NCBI RefSeq assembly: GCF_021568285.1
Contig: NZ_JAKGTQ010000004.1
Coordinates: 227,525 to 291,524 of the forward strand
Source of the DNA: Rheinheimera sp. UJ63
Lineage (GTDB): Bacteria > Pseudomonadota > Gammaproteobacteria > Enterobacterales > Alteromonadaceae
Direction of reading: 5' to 3'
Length of the DNA: 64,000 nucleotides
Under the pieces are notes generated by a model. The model was not told where the DNA came from, searched no databases, and saw nothing but the letters and a program-made list of their open reading frames with translations. Of this stretch, positions 1 through 10,154 are shown piece after piece (position 1 is the stretch's first letter; every line of letters begins with the position of its first letter). Position numbers and translations under genes: made by a program.

Positions 1-1
1 T

Positions 2-1609
2 GAACTTGGCGTATTAAAATATCTGCGTGATATGCGTACCCCTTTAATTAAAGCGGTGCTGGAATTATTGCCGGATGAATCAGACGGCGAAAAAAACGAA
101 GAGCCGATTAGCCGCGAATTTTTTATAGAAGAGTTTGTGCCCAATGTGCTTGTGCATTATGAAAGCATGTCTGGCGCTCCCATTGTGTTTGAAGCTAATC
201 CTAGTTACGGTAATTTGTTTGGCCGCGTCGAATATAACTCCTCTAGTGGTTCACTTTACACCAACTATCGAATGATCCGCCCAGGGGCATTACACCGGGC
301 CAATGGCGGCTATCTTATTTTAGACGCCGATCGCTTATTGTCACAACCGGCGCTTTGGGATGCACTAAAGTTAGCGCTAAAAGCGGGCGAAGTCGTGATC
401 GATACCCTTAGTGAACATGCGGTAACTAACTCGACGATTATTACCCCCAAAGCGATCCCGCTGAATGTTAAAGTGGTGCTGCTCGGCTCGCGCGATCTGT
501 ATTATCTGGTACAAGATCTCGATGATGAATTTAACGAGCTGTTTCGCGTACTGGCCGATTTTGAACATTACTTGCCGTATCAAGCCGAAACGGTCAGTGA
601 TATGACGCAGCAAATTCAGGTACAGATGCGCCAAATGCACATTGCCCAGCTATCAGCTTGCGGTTTGCAACAGCTGTTGTTATTTAGTTTTCGTCAAGCT
701 GAACATCAAAGCAAGTTATCGGCCCGTTTTGCCGATGTGTTGGAATTAGTGCGTGAGGCGTGTTATTTCGCGCAACAGCAACAAGCTGAAGAATTAACCG
801 CTGAGCATGTTAAACAAGCCTTAGCGGGTAAGCAATATCGTACCGGGCGTATTAGTGAAGCCTTTTTAGAAGATATTCAAGAAGGGCAGATCCTCATTGA
901 TACCGATGGCGCTGGCGTGGGTAAGATCAATGGTTTAACCGTATTAGAGATTGGCGATACGGCTTTTGGTACCCCTGCGCGGATCAGCGCGACCGTGTTT
1001 GCGGGCTCGAGTGGCGTGGTCGACATAGAGCGAGAAGTAGAACTCGGTAAAGCCATTCACTCGAAAGGCGTATTACTCCTGACCGGTTATTTGGGTTCTA
1101 AATATGCGCGAGACTTCCCGCTGACACTTAGCGCCAATATTGCGATGGAACAATCTTATGGCCATATCGATGGTGATAGTGCTTCTTTAGCTGAGGTGTG
1201 TGCCTTAATTTCTGCTATTACTGAAGTCCCCATTTTGCAAAGCTTAGCGGTAACGGGGTCGATCAACCAATATGGTCAGGTACAAGCGATTGGCGGTGTT
1301 AACGAAAAAATTGAAGGCTTCTTCAGACTGTGTCAATCGCGTGGTTTGACGGGGCAGCAAGGTGTGATTATTCCTGCCAGTAACCAAATAAATTTGGTAT
1401 TACGTCATGAAGTGGTCGAAGCGGTAGCGACAGGCCAATTTCATATTTACGCCGTGCGTACTGTTGATGAAGCACTGGAGCTGTTAACGGCGCAATTGGC
1501 CGGGGAGCGAAATGCACGTGGCCAATACCCGAAAAAATCAGTCAATGCCAAGGCGCGAGCGCGTTTAGCCTTGTTGGCGGAATTAGTTAATGGCAGTGCC
1601 GAAGAGTAA
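2..1609 (+). CDS. Lon-like AAA+ protease, 3' part (5' end outside window)
   Basis: This is the C-terminal part of an ATP-dependent protease of the LonB/YcbZ type, cytoplasmic, expected to degrade misfolded or regulatory proteins. The reading frame is open to the left edge of the window, so the ATG at 32 is internal and the gene is cut. Residues here include the end of the AAA+ module and a full Lon proteolytic domain. The catalytic Ser lies in GDSASLAEV (codon 393 of the visible part) and the Lys in GVNEKIEGFF (codon 436). Their spacing of 43 residues equals that of the E. coli Lon Ser/Lys dyad. A bidirectional hairpin follows. The assignment to the family is firm; the exact subfamily is less so because the N-terminus is missing. 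Confidence 0.92.
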   Translation, partial: ELGVLKYLRDMRTPLIKAVLELLPDESDGEKNEEPISREFFIEEFVPNVLVHYESMSGAPIVFEANPSYGNLFGRVEYNSSSGSLYTNYRMIRPGALHRANGGYLILDADRLLSQPALWDALKLALKAGEVVIDTLSEHAVTNSTIITPKAIPLNVKVVLLGSRDLYYLVQDLDDEFNELFRVLADFEHYLPYQAETVSDMTQQIQVQMRQMHIAQLSACGLQQLLLFSFRQAEHQSKLSARFADVLELVREACYFAQQQQAEELTAEHVKQALAGKQYRTGRISEAFLEDIQEGQILIDTDGAGVGKINGLTVLEIGDTAFGTPARISATVFAGSSGVVDIEREVELGKAIHSKGVLLLTGYLGSKYARDFPLTLSANIAMEQSYGHIDGDSASLAEVCALISAITEVPILQSLAVTGSINQYGQVQAIGGVNEKIEGFFRLCQSRGLTGQQGVIIPASNQINLVLRHEVVEAVATGQFHIYAVRTVDEALELLTAQLAGERNARGQYPKKSVNAKARARLALLAELVNGSAEE

Positions 1610-1692
1610 GCTATCGGTGGCGTGCTGCATAGCTGTTAGCTCGCTTTCAAAAAAGAACGCTGACTTAAGCTGCAGAAAAAGGTGATAACACA

Positions 1693-1729
1693 AAATAAGA
1701 AAGCCGCTTAACAGCGGCTTTCTTTATTT
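1693..1729. terminator. Bidirectional terminator between Lon-like and subtilisin genes
   Basis: A stem with arms AAGAAAGCCGCT and AGCGGCTTTCTT encloses the loop TAAC and is flanked by A-rich and T-rich runs on both sides. It sits between two converging genes and can work as a Rho-independent terminator in either direction. Confidence 0.85.
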
Positions 1730-1738
1730 AGCGCGGGT

Positions 1739-3403
1739 TTAACCACATTTTCTTGGACCGCCTTTACATGGCTCTGGTTCTGGCTCTGGATCACCACCAC
1801 CTGAACCACCACCGTTGCCGGCACAACCATAAGTGGTGAGGTAATCATAAGCCGCTTTGGCTTTAACAATACCTTTACCAAATTTCTGTGGATCGCCACC
1901 GCTAGGTAAGCTGGCTGTTGCTTTCAGCGCACTGCGGATTTGCGTACCGGTACATTGGGGGAAGTTAGACCATACACGCGTGGCTAAACCGGCTACTGCT
2001 GGCGTGGCCATCGAGGTACCGCTCATATAACCGTAATCTGAAGCACCTACGCTGATGCTGGCTGTGGCGGCACTCAGTAAGGCTGAACGATCTTCAAAGG
2101 CTGCGCCCACGGCGGGGATTGACGTCGTATTCGCAGTGCCCGCACCTAAAGTACCGTATAACATGCCCGGCGCATTATTAATTAAAATAGCACCGATACC
2201 ACCGGATAACTGGCAGTTTTTCACTTTGTCATGGAAAGAAATAGTACCACGGTCAATCACACAAACTTTACCTGATGCGCCGCTGTTAGTGGCAGTGGCT
2301 TCACCCATAAAGAAAGTGCTGCCTGAAGCCTCGCCGGTATTTTCCATGGCAGAGGCGGCATAACCGTTATTACCTGCGGTTAAGGCTGCCATTGAGGCAC
2401 CACCAGAAGGGTAGGTAGAAAGCGTATCTACACCGCCTGCGGCCACTTCAACACAAAAGCCTTCATTGGTGACACTGCGTTTACCTTGGCCTGAGCTACA
2501 AGAGGGATATTGCGAGAAAGAAGCAATTTGATTATTGGCATCATTCGCGCCAATCATCATTACCGAGGCATAACCTGCCGGATAAGAGCGCACTGAGTTA
2601 CCGTCGTTACCAGCTGCCGCTAACACTAAGCCGCCATTATTGGTAAAGTTATTAAAGGCGTTTTCTTCGGTGCTGTTGGCACCGCCACCGCCTAAACTCA
2701 TGTTAATCACTTTAGCGCCATTCGCTGCACAGAGGTTGGCCGCTTGTGCCAGATCGGAGGAATACCCCCAACCAGCGGCGTTAAATACTTTAATGATATG
2801 CATCGGCGTTCCCGGTGCCATACCAATCACACCTTCGCCATTATTGGCGGCGCCGATGGTGCCGGCAACGTGAGTACCATGTGGGCCACCATCGCGGAAC
2901 CAGTCATTGGTGCCTGAGTTACTCGTACCGGTAATGCTACCCCAGTTAAAGTCTGGGTTGTAACCGCCGGTTTCACCATTATCACGGGCAATACCGGAAT
3001 CGATGACACATACCTTAAGTGACGTACCCAAGCTGAACGGGGTTAAATTCGCTTGTGATTGGTAAAAAGCATAAGGCGTTAATTGCTGTTGCGTAGGGTT
3101 ACCCGCATCATCTTGATACAGGGCCAACGGGTAACGCTTAACATCTTGTTCAATTAATTTGATATGCGGGTTATTTAATAACCCTTTGACTTCGCTTAGA
3201 TCTTTATTCAAGAACGTAGCGGCAATAAAGCCATCAGAATCGACATGGATTTGACCACCGAGCTTAACGGTCAGGGCTTTGACAATACCCTTTTTGTCGT
3301 TATCCACTTGGATGATGTAACGGTCAGAAGCCACGGCGTGGCCGGCTAAGCTCAGAGCAACTAAGGTTGCTAGCGTTAGAGGAGTGAGTTTATTGAGAGT
3401 CAT
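1739..3403 (-). CDS. Secreted subtilisin-like serine protease (S8) with PA insert
   Basis: A 554-residue exported endopeptidase of the S8 family. A signal peptide covers about residues 1-25 (hydrophobic core ending in AVAS), followed by an inhibitor-like propeptide. The catalytic triad is visible: Asp135 in VIDSGIA, His175 in HGTHVAG, and Ser464 in GTSMATPAVAG. Between His and Ser there is a protease-associated (PA) domain, roughly residues 350-445, which in such enzymes shapes substrate access. The C-terminus is a short Gly-rich linker, a Pro-Glu repeat and two cysteines rather than a PPC domain. The start is set by GAAGGAAG about five bases upstream of the ATG. It stands alone, with a terminator after it and a likely regulatory region before it. 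It probably feeds the cell from protein. Confidence 0.93.
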   Translation of the reverse strand: MTLNKLTPLTLATLVALSLAGHAVASDRYIIQVDNDKKGIVKALTVKLGGQIHVDSDGFIAATFLNKDLSEVKGLLNNPHIKLIEQDVKRYPLALYQDDAGNPTQQQLTPYAFYQSQANLTPFSLGTSLKVCVIDSGIARDNGETGGYNPDFNWGSITGTSNSGTNDWFRDGGPHGTHVAGTIGAANNGEGVIGMAPGTPMHIIKVFNAAGWGYSSDLAQAANLCAANGAKVINMSLGGGGANSTEENAFNNFTNNGGLVLAAAGNDGNSVRSYPAGYASVMMIGANDANNQIASFSQYPSCSSGQGKRSVTNEGFCVEVAAGGVDTLSTYPSGGASMAALTAGNNGYAASAMENTGEASGSTFFMGEATATNSGASGKVCVIDRGTISFHDKVKNCQLSGGIGAILINNAPGMLYGTLGAGTANTTSIPAVGAAFEDRSALLSAATASISVGASDYGYMSGTSMATPAVAGLATRVWSNFPQCTGTQIRSALKATASLPSGGDPQKFGKGIVKAKAAYDYLTTYGCAGNGGGSGGGDPEPEPEPCKGGPRKCG

Positions 3404-3703
3404 GGTACTTCCTTCACTGCTGTATGAATGGCTGTTAAATCAGCCTTCTAGTTTTTATCGCAATTAAATTGCTATTTATCGCAAAGAGTAGCGGTTTTAG
3501 TTTTGGCACGATACCGCCCAAAAAGCAAACATAAATAATCTTTTTTATAAAATTAATCGCTAATGTACCTAGAACCTAAACGCATAGCGTCAAATTTGTT
3601 ACAAGGTCACATCGGGTTAGAGCAAACCGATGTTAGCGTGTAGCACGGGGTGGGCAGGGGCAAAATGAAGATGACGGCGAGTGGAACAATCGCCAAGTTA
3701 AAG
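3404..3703. promoter_or_regulatory. 300-bp intergenic region with a 21-bp-spaced direct repeat
   Basis: This gap lies between the start of the subtilisin gene and the end of lnt. No gene is visible. Two exact copies of TTTATCGCAA sit at 3454-3463 and 3475-3484, 21 bp apart, which is two helical turns, so both copies face the same side of the DNA upstream of the protease. A small hairpin (GGCTG/CAGCC, 3430-3445) lies in the probable leader of the protease mRNA. I see no convincing -35/-10 pair, and only a weak hairpin near 3611-3632 after lnt. Confidence 0.4.
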
Positions 3704-5248
3704 CTACAAACTGTGCTGCTGGCGACCACGCCAAGCTGCTGTTAGCAAGCTCAGTAGGCTAAGTAGAAACACCGGCAGATCCCCCAGCGTACTGTATAGC
3801 GTACGTCCGGTGGCTAAGGGTAACTGATCACTCACCAGTGCTTCGGTAAATTGGGGGGCGCGCTCCCGGATCTCTCCGGATGCGGCAATAGAAGCGGTAA
3901 TGCCATTGTTGGTCGCTCGTAGTACTGGGCGGCCAAATTCTAAAGCGCGCATGCGCGCTATTTGCAAATGCTGATGGGGGCCAATGCTGTCGCCAAACCA
4001 AGCATCATTACTGACTGTCAGTAATACCTGGGTATCGGCAGTGAAATTGGCACGGATCTGTGCCGGAAACGCAATTTCAAAACAGATAGCGGGCAATAAA
4101 TGTACACCATTGGCGATAAGGTTCGGTTGTACATAGCTACCTCGGCTAAAGGAGCTCATCGGCAGATCGAAAATCGGAGCGAGCTGACGTAATAGCTGCT
4201 CAAACGGCACAAATTCGCCAATCGGTAACAAATGATGTTTGCTAAAACGATTAGCATGGCCATAAAAATAGTGACCGCGCTCAGCATCGGGCTGTTGCTT
4301 ACCCAGCACAATAAGATTATTCCAAGCTTCGCCGGTTTTATGTCGATAATCGATAATGCCGCTGATAATAGCGGTGTCGCTGTAGGTCGCAGAGCTATCG
4401 AGGTTCTCTAGAAAATCGATGGCTAACGGTTCTAATTGCGGTATAGCCGCTTCTGGCCAAATAATAATATGGTGTTCGCTTAAATGTGGCCGAGTGAGAT
4501 CAAGGTATTTCAGCATGGTCGGCCATTCTTGCTCTGGCGCCCAGCGCAGATCTTGTTTGATATTGCCTTGTACCAATAGCACCGGCACCGTCTGACCACT
4601 TAACTGCCAGCCTTTTAGGGGGGCAAGCAACGGGCTGATAGCAACAAGCATAACGGCAATGCTTAGAAAACTGGCTTGTTGCCAGCGTGCTAAGGAAGAT
4701 TTGTACAACAAACTGCCGCTAGCGGCGATAAACACCATTAGCCAACTGAGCCCAATTTCGCCAATTAATGGTGCCCAATGCCGTAATAACGAATCCGTTT
4801 GGCTGTATCCAAGCGATAACCAAGGAAAACCCGTTAGCATCACACTGCGTAGCCATTCAGCGAAAATCCAGCTAGCCGCGAATAATAACGGCAAGGGCAG
4901 TGCATTGGCAAAACGGCGGGTTAACCAGGCAGCGAGAGCTGGGAATAACGCGAGGTAGCCCACTAACAGCGCCATCAAGCCTAAACTGGCAATCAGCGGC
5001 AAGCCACCAAATTGATCAATACTGACATGCACCCAGCTAATACCGACACCAAACCAACCGATACCATAACTAAAACCGGCAATAGCGGCTTGACGTGGTT
5101 GCTTACTGTATCGAATGGCCAGCGCTAATAGCGCTAAGGTAAAAAACGGCAGCCACCACAAATGATAGGGCGTAAAAGCTAGGGTATTCAGTGCGCCTGC
5201 CGCCAGTAAAACCAGCGGCAGTGCCAAGCGAGATAAGCCAGAACGCAA
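3704..5248 (-). CDS. lnt: Apolipoprotein N-acyltransferase
   Basis: Inner-membrane enzyme of 514 residues that adds the third acyl chain to the N-terminal cysteine of lipoproteins, using phospholipid as donor. The first 210 or so residues hold the hydrophobic membrane segments; the rest is a nitrilase-type domain. The catalytic triad can be read: Glu266 in IWPEAA, Lys337 in FSKHHLLP, and Cys389 in AICFEIAFP, close to E267/K335/C387 of E. coli. It is the last gene of the miaB-ybeZ-ybeY-corC-lnt string, five bases after corC, so almost certainly cotranscribed with it. Confidence 0.97.
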   Translation of the reverse strand: MRSGLSRLALPLVLLAAGALNTLAFTPYHLWWLPFFTLALLALAIRYSKQPRQAAIAGFSYGIGWFGVGISWVHVSIDQFGGLPLIASLGLMALLVGYLALFPALAAWLTRRFANALPLPLLFAASWIFAEWLRSVMLTGFPWLSLGYSQTDSLLRHWAPLIGEIGLSWLMVFIAASGSLLYKSSLARWQQASFLSIAVMLVAISPLLAPLKGWQLSGQTVPVLLVQGNIKQDLRWAPEQEWPTMLKYLDLTRPHLSEHHIIIWPEAAIPQLEPLAIDFLENLDSSATYSDTAIISGIIDYRHKTGEAWNNLIVLGKQQPDAERGHYFYGHANRFSKHHLLPIGEFVPFEQLLRQLAPIFDLPMSSFSRGSYVQPNLIANGVHLLPAICFEIAFPAQIRANFTADTQVLLTVSNDAWFGDSIGPHQHLQIARMRALEFGRPVLRATNNGITASIAASGEIRERAPQFTEALVSDQLPLATGRTLYSTLGDLPVFLLSLLSLLTAAWRGRQQHSL

Positions 5249-5253
5249 AATGA

Positions 5254-6123
5254 TTAGTTTCCTTCTTCTTCCGATTTGCGCGGTTGAATCACTTGAAGTT
5301 GCATTAAACGCCGGCTGTTGGCTTTGCTCACTTTGAATTTAAGATCGCCCAGCGTAATGCTTTCACCTCGGGCGGGCATATGTCCAAAAGCATGCAACAC
5401 GATACCGCCGATGGTATCGGCATCTTCTTCGTCAAAAGAGGTGCCGAAGCTTTCATTAAATTCATCTAAAGGGGTTAACGCACTGACTTGAAATACCCGA
5501 GAGGCCATCTTTTTGATGTCATGATCTTCGTGATCATCATGTTCATCTTCAATTTCGCCGACGATTTGTTCCAAGATATCTTCAATGGTTAATAGGCCTG
5601 AAACACCGCCGTATTCATCAACCACAATGGCCATATGATAGCGTTTTTGCCGAAACTCACGCAGTAAGGCATCGACCTTTTTGCTTTCAGGAATAATCAC
5701 AGCAGGGCGGACTAAATTGCTCCACTGCCAATCGTTATTCGTGTCATCCAACGCATATTGCAGAATATCTTTTACGATCAGAATGCCTTCGATATGGTCT
5801 TTATCTTCATTGACCACCGGATAACGGCTATGATTGTTTTCCAACAAGATGGGTAGTACTTCAGACAGGGGCTGCTCAATGTCAATGGTCGCCATTTGTG
5901 AGCGTGGGATCATAATGTCCCGAGCGCGCATTTTTGACACGTCCAAAACACCTTGCAACATATCCTTGGTATCGGTATCAATTAGCTCACGCATAGCCGC
6001 TTCGCTAATAATATCTTCCAAATCAGACAGATCTTGAGGCTCTGCGTTGAAAATGTTGGCGATACGTTCTAACCAACTGCGACTCGCAGAACCGCGACTA
6101 GAGTGGGGGTTGTCTTCACTCAT
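5254..6123 (-). CDS. corC: CorC/YbeX CBS-domain protein
   Basis: A 289-residue protein matching YbeX/CorC in length and layout: an N-terminal linker, a pair of CBS domains (about residues 65-190, with VKDILQ and VDEYGGVSGLLTIEDILEQI) and a C-terminal CorC_HlyC domain. It has no membrane segment. The family is named for a link to magnesium and cobalt efflux, and in E. coli the gene has also been tied to ribosome-related functions through its operon with ybeY. The acidic His-rich stretch EDEHDDHEDHD may bind metal (inference). It lies between ybeY and lnt as in E. coli. Confidence 0.95.
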   Translation of the reverse strand: MSEDNPHSSRGSASRSWLERIANIFNAEPQDLSDLEDIISEAAMRELIDTDTKDMLQGVLDVSKMRARDIMIPRSQMATIDIEQPLSEVLPILLENNHSRYPVVNEDKDHIEGILIVKDILQYALDDTNNDWQWSNLVRPAVIIPESKKVDALLREFRQKRYHMAIVVDEYGGVSGLLTIEDILEQIVGEIEDEHDDHEDHDIKKMASRVFQVSALTPLDEFNESFGTSFDEEDADTIGGIVLHAFGHMPARGESITLGDLKFKVSKANSRRLMQLQVIQPRKSEEEGN

Positions 6124-6156
6124 CAGTGAACTTGTGCTCCGTTAAAATAATAAAAA

Positions 6157-6618
6157 CTATTCATCATCCAATAAATAGGGATTGGCTATGCCTAACTGCG
6201 CGAGGATCTGAATTTCTTCGGCTTCCATTTCAACGGCATCCTCATCATTTATATGGTCAAATCCCAATAAATGCAAGCACCCGTGCACCACCATATGGGC
6301 CCAATGTGCAAACAAGGGTTTTTCTTGTTCGCTCGCTTCGGCGGCCACTACGTCGGCAGCAATGATTAAATCACCGAGCAAACTTAATTCTACGCCCGGT
6401 GGACATTGAAATGGAAAACTCAGCACATTGGTGGGCTTATCTTTCGCGCGATATTGGGCATTCAGTTGTTGGCTTTCGGCATTATCCACCACACGAATGG
6501 TCACTTCAGCCTCAGCTTGAAATGGCGTTACAGCTGCGTTTAGCCATTGTTGAAATTGCGCTTCGCTAGGTAAATTTTTCGCAGAGCTGGCCAGCTGTAA
6601 ATCTAAGGTGATGCTCAT
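6157..6618 (-). CDS. ybeY: Endoribonuclease / rRNA maturation factor YbeY
   Basis: A 153-residue cytoplasmic metalloprotein of the UPF0054 family. It carries the diagnostic zinc-binding motif H-x3-H-x5-H as [11 protein letters not shown] near residue 115. In other bacteria YbeY takes part in 16S rRNA 3' end processing and quality control of 70S ribosomes. Its start overlaps the end of ybeZ by four bases, so translation is likely coupled. The length and neighbours (ybeZ before, corC after) agree with the usual arrangement. Confidence 0.96.
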   Translation of the reverse strand: MSITLDLQLASSAKNLPSEAQFQQWLNAAVTPFQAEAEVTIRVVDNAESQQLNAQYRAKDKPTNVLSFPFQCPPGVELSLLGDLIIAADVVAAEASEQEKPLFAHWAHMVVHGCLHLLGFDHINDEDAVEMEAEEIQILAQLGIANPYLLDDE

Positions 6619-7649
6619 TTTGCTCTAAATTCTCGCTGCTCAGGGCCATTCGGTTTTGGGTTTGCCGCTTCAAAAGCTTCATAGGCTTGCACAATACGTT
6701 GCACAATAGGGTGGCGTACCACGTCTTTGGCATTGAAAAAGTTAAAACTGATTTCTGGCACGGCAGACAGCACATCTATGGCATGTTTTAAACCGGAGTA
6801 CTGGCCACGCGGTAAGTCGACTTGCGTTATATCACCGGTGATCACGGCTTTGGCACTAAAACCAATGCGGGTTAAAAACATTTTCATTTGCTCGGTGGTG
6901 GTATTTTGGCTTTCATCCAAGATGATAAAGGCATCATTTAAAGTTCGCCCCCGCATATAAGCCAAGGGGGCAATTTCAATGACGCCGCGCTCAAGGTATT
7001 TTTCAACCTTTTCAAAGCCGAGCATTTCAAATAGCGCATCATACAAAGGCCGTAAGTAGGGATCGACTTTTTGGGCTAAATCACCAGGCAAGAAACCGAG
7101 CTTTTCACCCGCTTCGACCGCGGGCCGCGTTAAGATAATGCGTTTAACCAGGCCGCTTTCTAGGGCATCAACGGCACACGCTACCGCTAAATAGGTTTTG
7201 CCGGTACCGGCAGGGCCAACACCAAAACACACATCATGTTGCAGCACATTAGCAACATAAGCCGCTTGGTTAGGATTACGCGGTTTAATCAGGCCTTTTT
7301 TGGTTTTTAGGCTAAATTCTTTCTGGCGGCTGCCGGGTTCAGCATCTTGATACTCAATTTCAACGTGTTCGCTGATCATCAAGTGCACTTGTTCTGGGGT
7401 AATACCGTCTTGTTGCTGCTCGACATTCGCGGTCAGTAAATAGAGTTCTTGCAAGATGTCGATAGTGGCGTCGACATTCGGCTGTTGGCCTTCAATCCGC
7501 ATGGTGCCATTACGGTGGCTAATATTTACCTGTAAACGGCGTTCTAAGTGTTTCAGATTATCGTCGTACGGGCCACAAAGTAGCGTCAGGCGCCGGTGAT
7601 CAACCGGCTCCATCAGCAATTCAGTGCTATAACTACTGTCACTATTCAA
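6615..7649 (-). CDS. ybeZ: PhoH-like ATPase YbeZ
   Basis: A 344-residue cytoplasmic P-loop protein. An N-terminal region with a KH-like or RNA-binding character precedes a PhoH domain with Walker [12 protein letters not shown] (about residue 145) and Walker [10 protein letters not shown]. The family is linked to RNA metabolism, and the partner YbeY is encoded immediately downstream with a four-base overlap. It follows miaB by 29 bases. The assignment rests on the Walker motifs, the length and the preserved gene order. Confidence 0.95.
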   Translation of the reverse strand: MNSDSSYSTELLMEPVDHRRLTLLCGPYDDNLKHLERRLQVNISHRNGTMRIEGQQPNVDATIDILQELYLLTANVEQQQDGITPEQVHLMISEHVEIEYQDAEPGSRQKEFSLKTKKGLIKPRNPNQAAYVANVLQHDVCFGVGPAGTGKTYLAVACAVDALESGLVKRIILTRPAVEAGEKLGFLPGDLAQKVDPYLRPLYDALFEMLGFEKVEKYLERGVIEIAPLAYMRGRTLNDAFIILDESQNTTTEQMKMFLTRIGFSAKAVITGDITQVDLPRGQYSGLKHAIDVLSAVPEISFNFFNAKDVVRHPIVQRIVQAYEAFEAANPKPNGPEQREFRAK

Positions 7650-7678
7650 TATAAATTTCTCTTTATTGTCCAGTTCGC

Positions 7679-9103
7679 TTAGGGAACAAAGTGAGTTACA
7701 CCGAGATCGTCAGTTTTTGGCTGACGTGCAAGAATTTGTTGCGGCGCAATTTCACGGCGCAAGCCCATCTCCGCTTCAGTACGAATTAAGGTGCCACGTA
7801 AAGAATTACTGAACACATCGGTAATTTTCACGTCAACAAAACCGCCAATCATATCGGGTGAGCCTTCAAAGTTGACTACGCGATTATTCTCGGTTCGGCC
7901 GGTTAATTCCATAATATTTTTCTTAGACGGGCCTTCCACCAAAATACGCTGTTCGGTACCTAACATGCCACGGGCAATTTTCAGTGCCTGTTGGTTGATA
8001 CGATCTTGCAGGATATATAAGCGCTGCTTTTTCGCGTCTTCGGTGACATCATCCGGTAAATCGGCTGCTGGCGTACCTGGGCGGGCGCTATAGATAAAAC
8101 TAAAGCTCATATCAAAGCCAATGGATTGAATTAAATCCATGGTCGCTTGGAAGTCTTCATCAGTTTCACCAGGAAAGCCGATAATAAAGTCGGATGACAT
8201 ACTCAGGTTAGGCCGTATTTTCTTTAATTTACGGATCTGCGCTTTGTACTCTATGGCGGTATGGCCGCGTTTCATCAAGTTTAACACCCGGTCTGAACCT
8301 GACTGCACCGGTAAATGCAGATGATCGACCAGTTCAGGCACGTCTTTATACACTTCAATAATATCGTCGGTAAATTCAACCGGGTGTGAAGTGGTATATC
8401 GAATGCGGTCAATACCATCAATGGCGGCCACTAAGCGCAGCAGCTCAGAGAAATGACAAATACTGCCATCATGGGTGGCACCGCGATAACCGTTGACGTT
8501 TTGTCCCAGTAAGTTAACTTCACGCACACCTTGTTGCGCCAATTGGGCAATTTCAAATAACACGTCATCTAACGGTCGGCTGACCTCTTCACCACGGGTA
8601 TAAGGCACGACACAAAAAGTGCAGTATTTAGAGCAGCCTTCCATCACCGAGACAAAAGCGCTTGGACCATCGGCCTTTGGCTCAGGTAAGCGGTCAAATT
8701 TTTCGATTTCAGGGAACGACACATCAACCACAGGAGAATGTGAGCCGCGCACTGAATTGATCATCTCGGGTAAGCGATGCAGCGTTTGTGGGCCAAACAC
8801 GATATCGACATAGGGCGCGCGCTCACGGATCGCTTTGCCTTCTTGCGAAGCCACGCAGCCGCCGACACCAATGATCAAATCGGGATTTTTTTCTTTCAGT
8901 GGACGCCAGCGACCTAACTGATGGAACACTTTCTCCTGGGCTTTTTCCCGAATAGAGCAGGTATTAAGCAGAATCACATCAGCTTCTTCTGCCTCTTCGG
9001 TCAAAGTGTAGCCATGCGTTGCATCCAGTAGGTCGGCCATTTTTGATGAGTCGTATTCGTTCATCTGGCAGCCCCAGGTCTTAATATGCAGCTTTTTACC
9101 CAT
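7679..9103 (-). CDS. miaB: tRNA-2-methylthio-N6-dimethylallyladenosine synthase MiaB
   Basis: A 474-residue radical-SAM methylthiotransferase that converts i6A37 to ms2i6A37 in tRNAs reading codons beginning with U. Three parts are visible: an N-terminal UPF0004 domain with its cluster cysteines (GCQMN near residue 11, LNTCSIR, GGCVA), the radical SAM core with CSKYCTFC near residue 155, and a C-terminal TRAM domain. Length and domain order are standard. It leads the minus-strand operon toward ybeZ, ybeY, corC and lnt. Confidence 0.97.
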   Translation of the reverse strand: MGKKLHIKTWGCQMNEYDSSKMADLLDATHGYTLTEEAEEADVILLNTCSIREKAQEKVFHQLGRWRPLKEKNPDLIIGVGGCVASQEGKAIRERAPYVDIVFGPQTLHRLPEMINSVRGSHSPVVDVSFPEIEKFDRLPEPKADGPSAFVSVMEGCSKYCTFCVVPYTRGEEVSRPLDDVLFEIAQLAQQGVREVNLLGQNVNGYRGATHDGSICHFSELLRLVAAIDGIDRIRYTTSHPVEFTDDIIEVYKDVPELVDHLHLPVQSGSDRVLNLMKRGHTAIEYKAQIRKLKKIRPNLSMSSDFIIGFPGETDEDFQATMDLIQSIGFDMSFSFIYSARPGTPAADLPDDVTEDAKKQRLYILQDRINQQALKIARGMLGTEQRILVEGPSKKNIMELTGRTENNRVVNFEGSPDMIGGFVDVKITDVFSNSLRGTLIRTEAEMGLRREIAPQQILARQPKTDDLGVTHFVP

Positions 9104-9199
9104 TGTCAGTGGTTACCTGTGTTAATGCGTCTAAAAAAGGGAGCGTATTTTAGCCTGTCTGACCGCTCAGTGCCAGAGACAGCTGCAAAAGTCTTTTAA

Positions 9200-10060
9200 T
9201 CAAATTAATCGCTGTCGGGTAGTGATGTAACCCGCATAAAAAATCACCAGTACGCCCGCTGCCCAACTCATGGTGACGGGCTCTTGCCAAATCAAATAAC
9301 CAAAAGCACCGGCAAACACCACGCTGCTGTAGGTCCACATGCCAATATCACTTGCTGGAGCAATGGCATAGGCGCGGGTCATCGCCAGTTGACCAATGGC
9401 GGCTAAGATGCCCATAGCAATAAAAGCAAGCCAAACGTCTTGGTTTAGTGGCTGCCAATAGAAAGGGAGCGGGATGGCCGATAAGATGGCGGTAAGCAGT
9501 GAAAAATAAAAGACGATACGCACAGCCGGTTCGGTATCCGACATATAACGAATGGTGGTTTTGGTAATGGCCACTAATACTGCCGAGCAAAGTGCAACGA
9601 GCAACACTGCATTTAACGCCGCATCGGGTGTCGGTAAAGCTAACACTACGCCGACAAAGCCCAATAAAATAGCAAATAAGGTCAAACGCGATGGGCGTTC
9701 CTTTAACCAAAAACGGGCAATGATCGGCACGACAAACGGCGAGAGTAATAATACCAACATACCTTGTGCCAGTGGCAGGCGCGCGAGCACATAAAAAAAG
9801 CAATACATACCCGTAATGCCGGTTAACGCTCGACTAGCATGCAGATACCAACGCTGCGTTTTCAGCATTTTAAAGCCATGTTTGTATAAAAAAGGCAGCA
9901 TCAGCAGTAAGGCAAAAAAGTTGCGGAAAAACACCACTTGCGCTTCGCTAGCGGTTTCACTGGTAAATTTTACTACCGCACCTATGCCAGCAAAGCAGGC
10001 TTCAGCTAACAGCAAAAGTAGAGCACCTTTTAGCAGGTGAGGAGCCATGGCGTGTTCCAT
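9200..10060 (-). CDS. EamA/DMT-family membrane transporter
   Basis: A 286-residue inner-membrane protein with about ten hydrophobic helices in two halves, each an EamA repeat (family of drug/metabolite exporters). The substrate cannot be read from the sequence. A second ATG twelve bases downstream (10048) has a somewhat better spaced GGAA before it and may be the real start. It has its own intergenic spaces on both sides and appears to be monocistronic. Confidence 0.88.
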   Translation of the reverse strand: MEHAMAPHLLKGALLLLLAEACFAGIGAVVKFTSETASEAQVVFFRNFFALLLMLPFLYKHGFKMLKTQRWYLHASRALTGITGMYCFFYVLARLPLAQGMLVLLLSPFVVPIIARFWLKERPSRLTLFAILLGFVGVVLALPTPDAALNAVLLVALCSAVLVAITKTTIRYMSDTEPAVRIVFYFSLLTAILSAIPLPFYWQPLNQDVWLAFIAMGILAAIGQLAMTRAYAIAPASDIGMWTYSSVVFAGAFGYLIWQEPVTMSWAAGVLVIFYAGYITTRQRLI

Positions 10061-10154
10061 AAAACATCAAGGTGCTTAGTATAACGCGGTGACGACTTGA
10101 AAATCTGCTCGCGCTTTGCGAATCACGAAAAAATCAGTTTATATTCGACAGCGA

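Noticed and set aside
9348..9803. A 151-codon open frame on the minus strand inside the EamA transporter gene
   Set aside because: It is another frame of a well-supported membrane protein gene, lacks a ribosome site and has Cys- and His-rich composition typical of out-of-frame reading.
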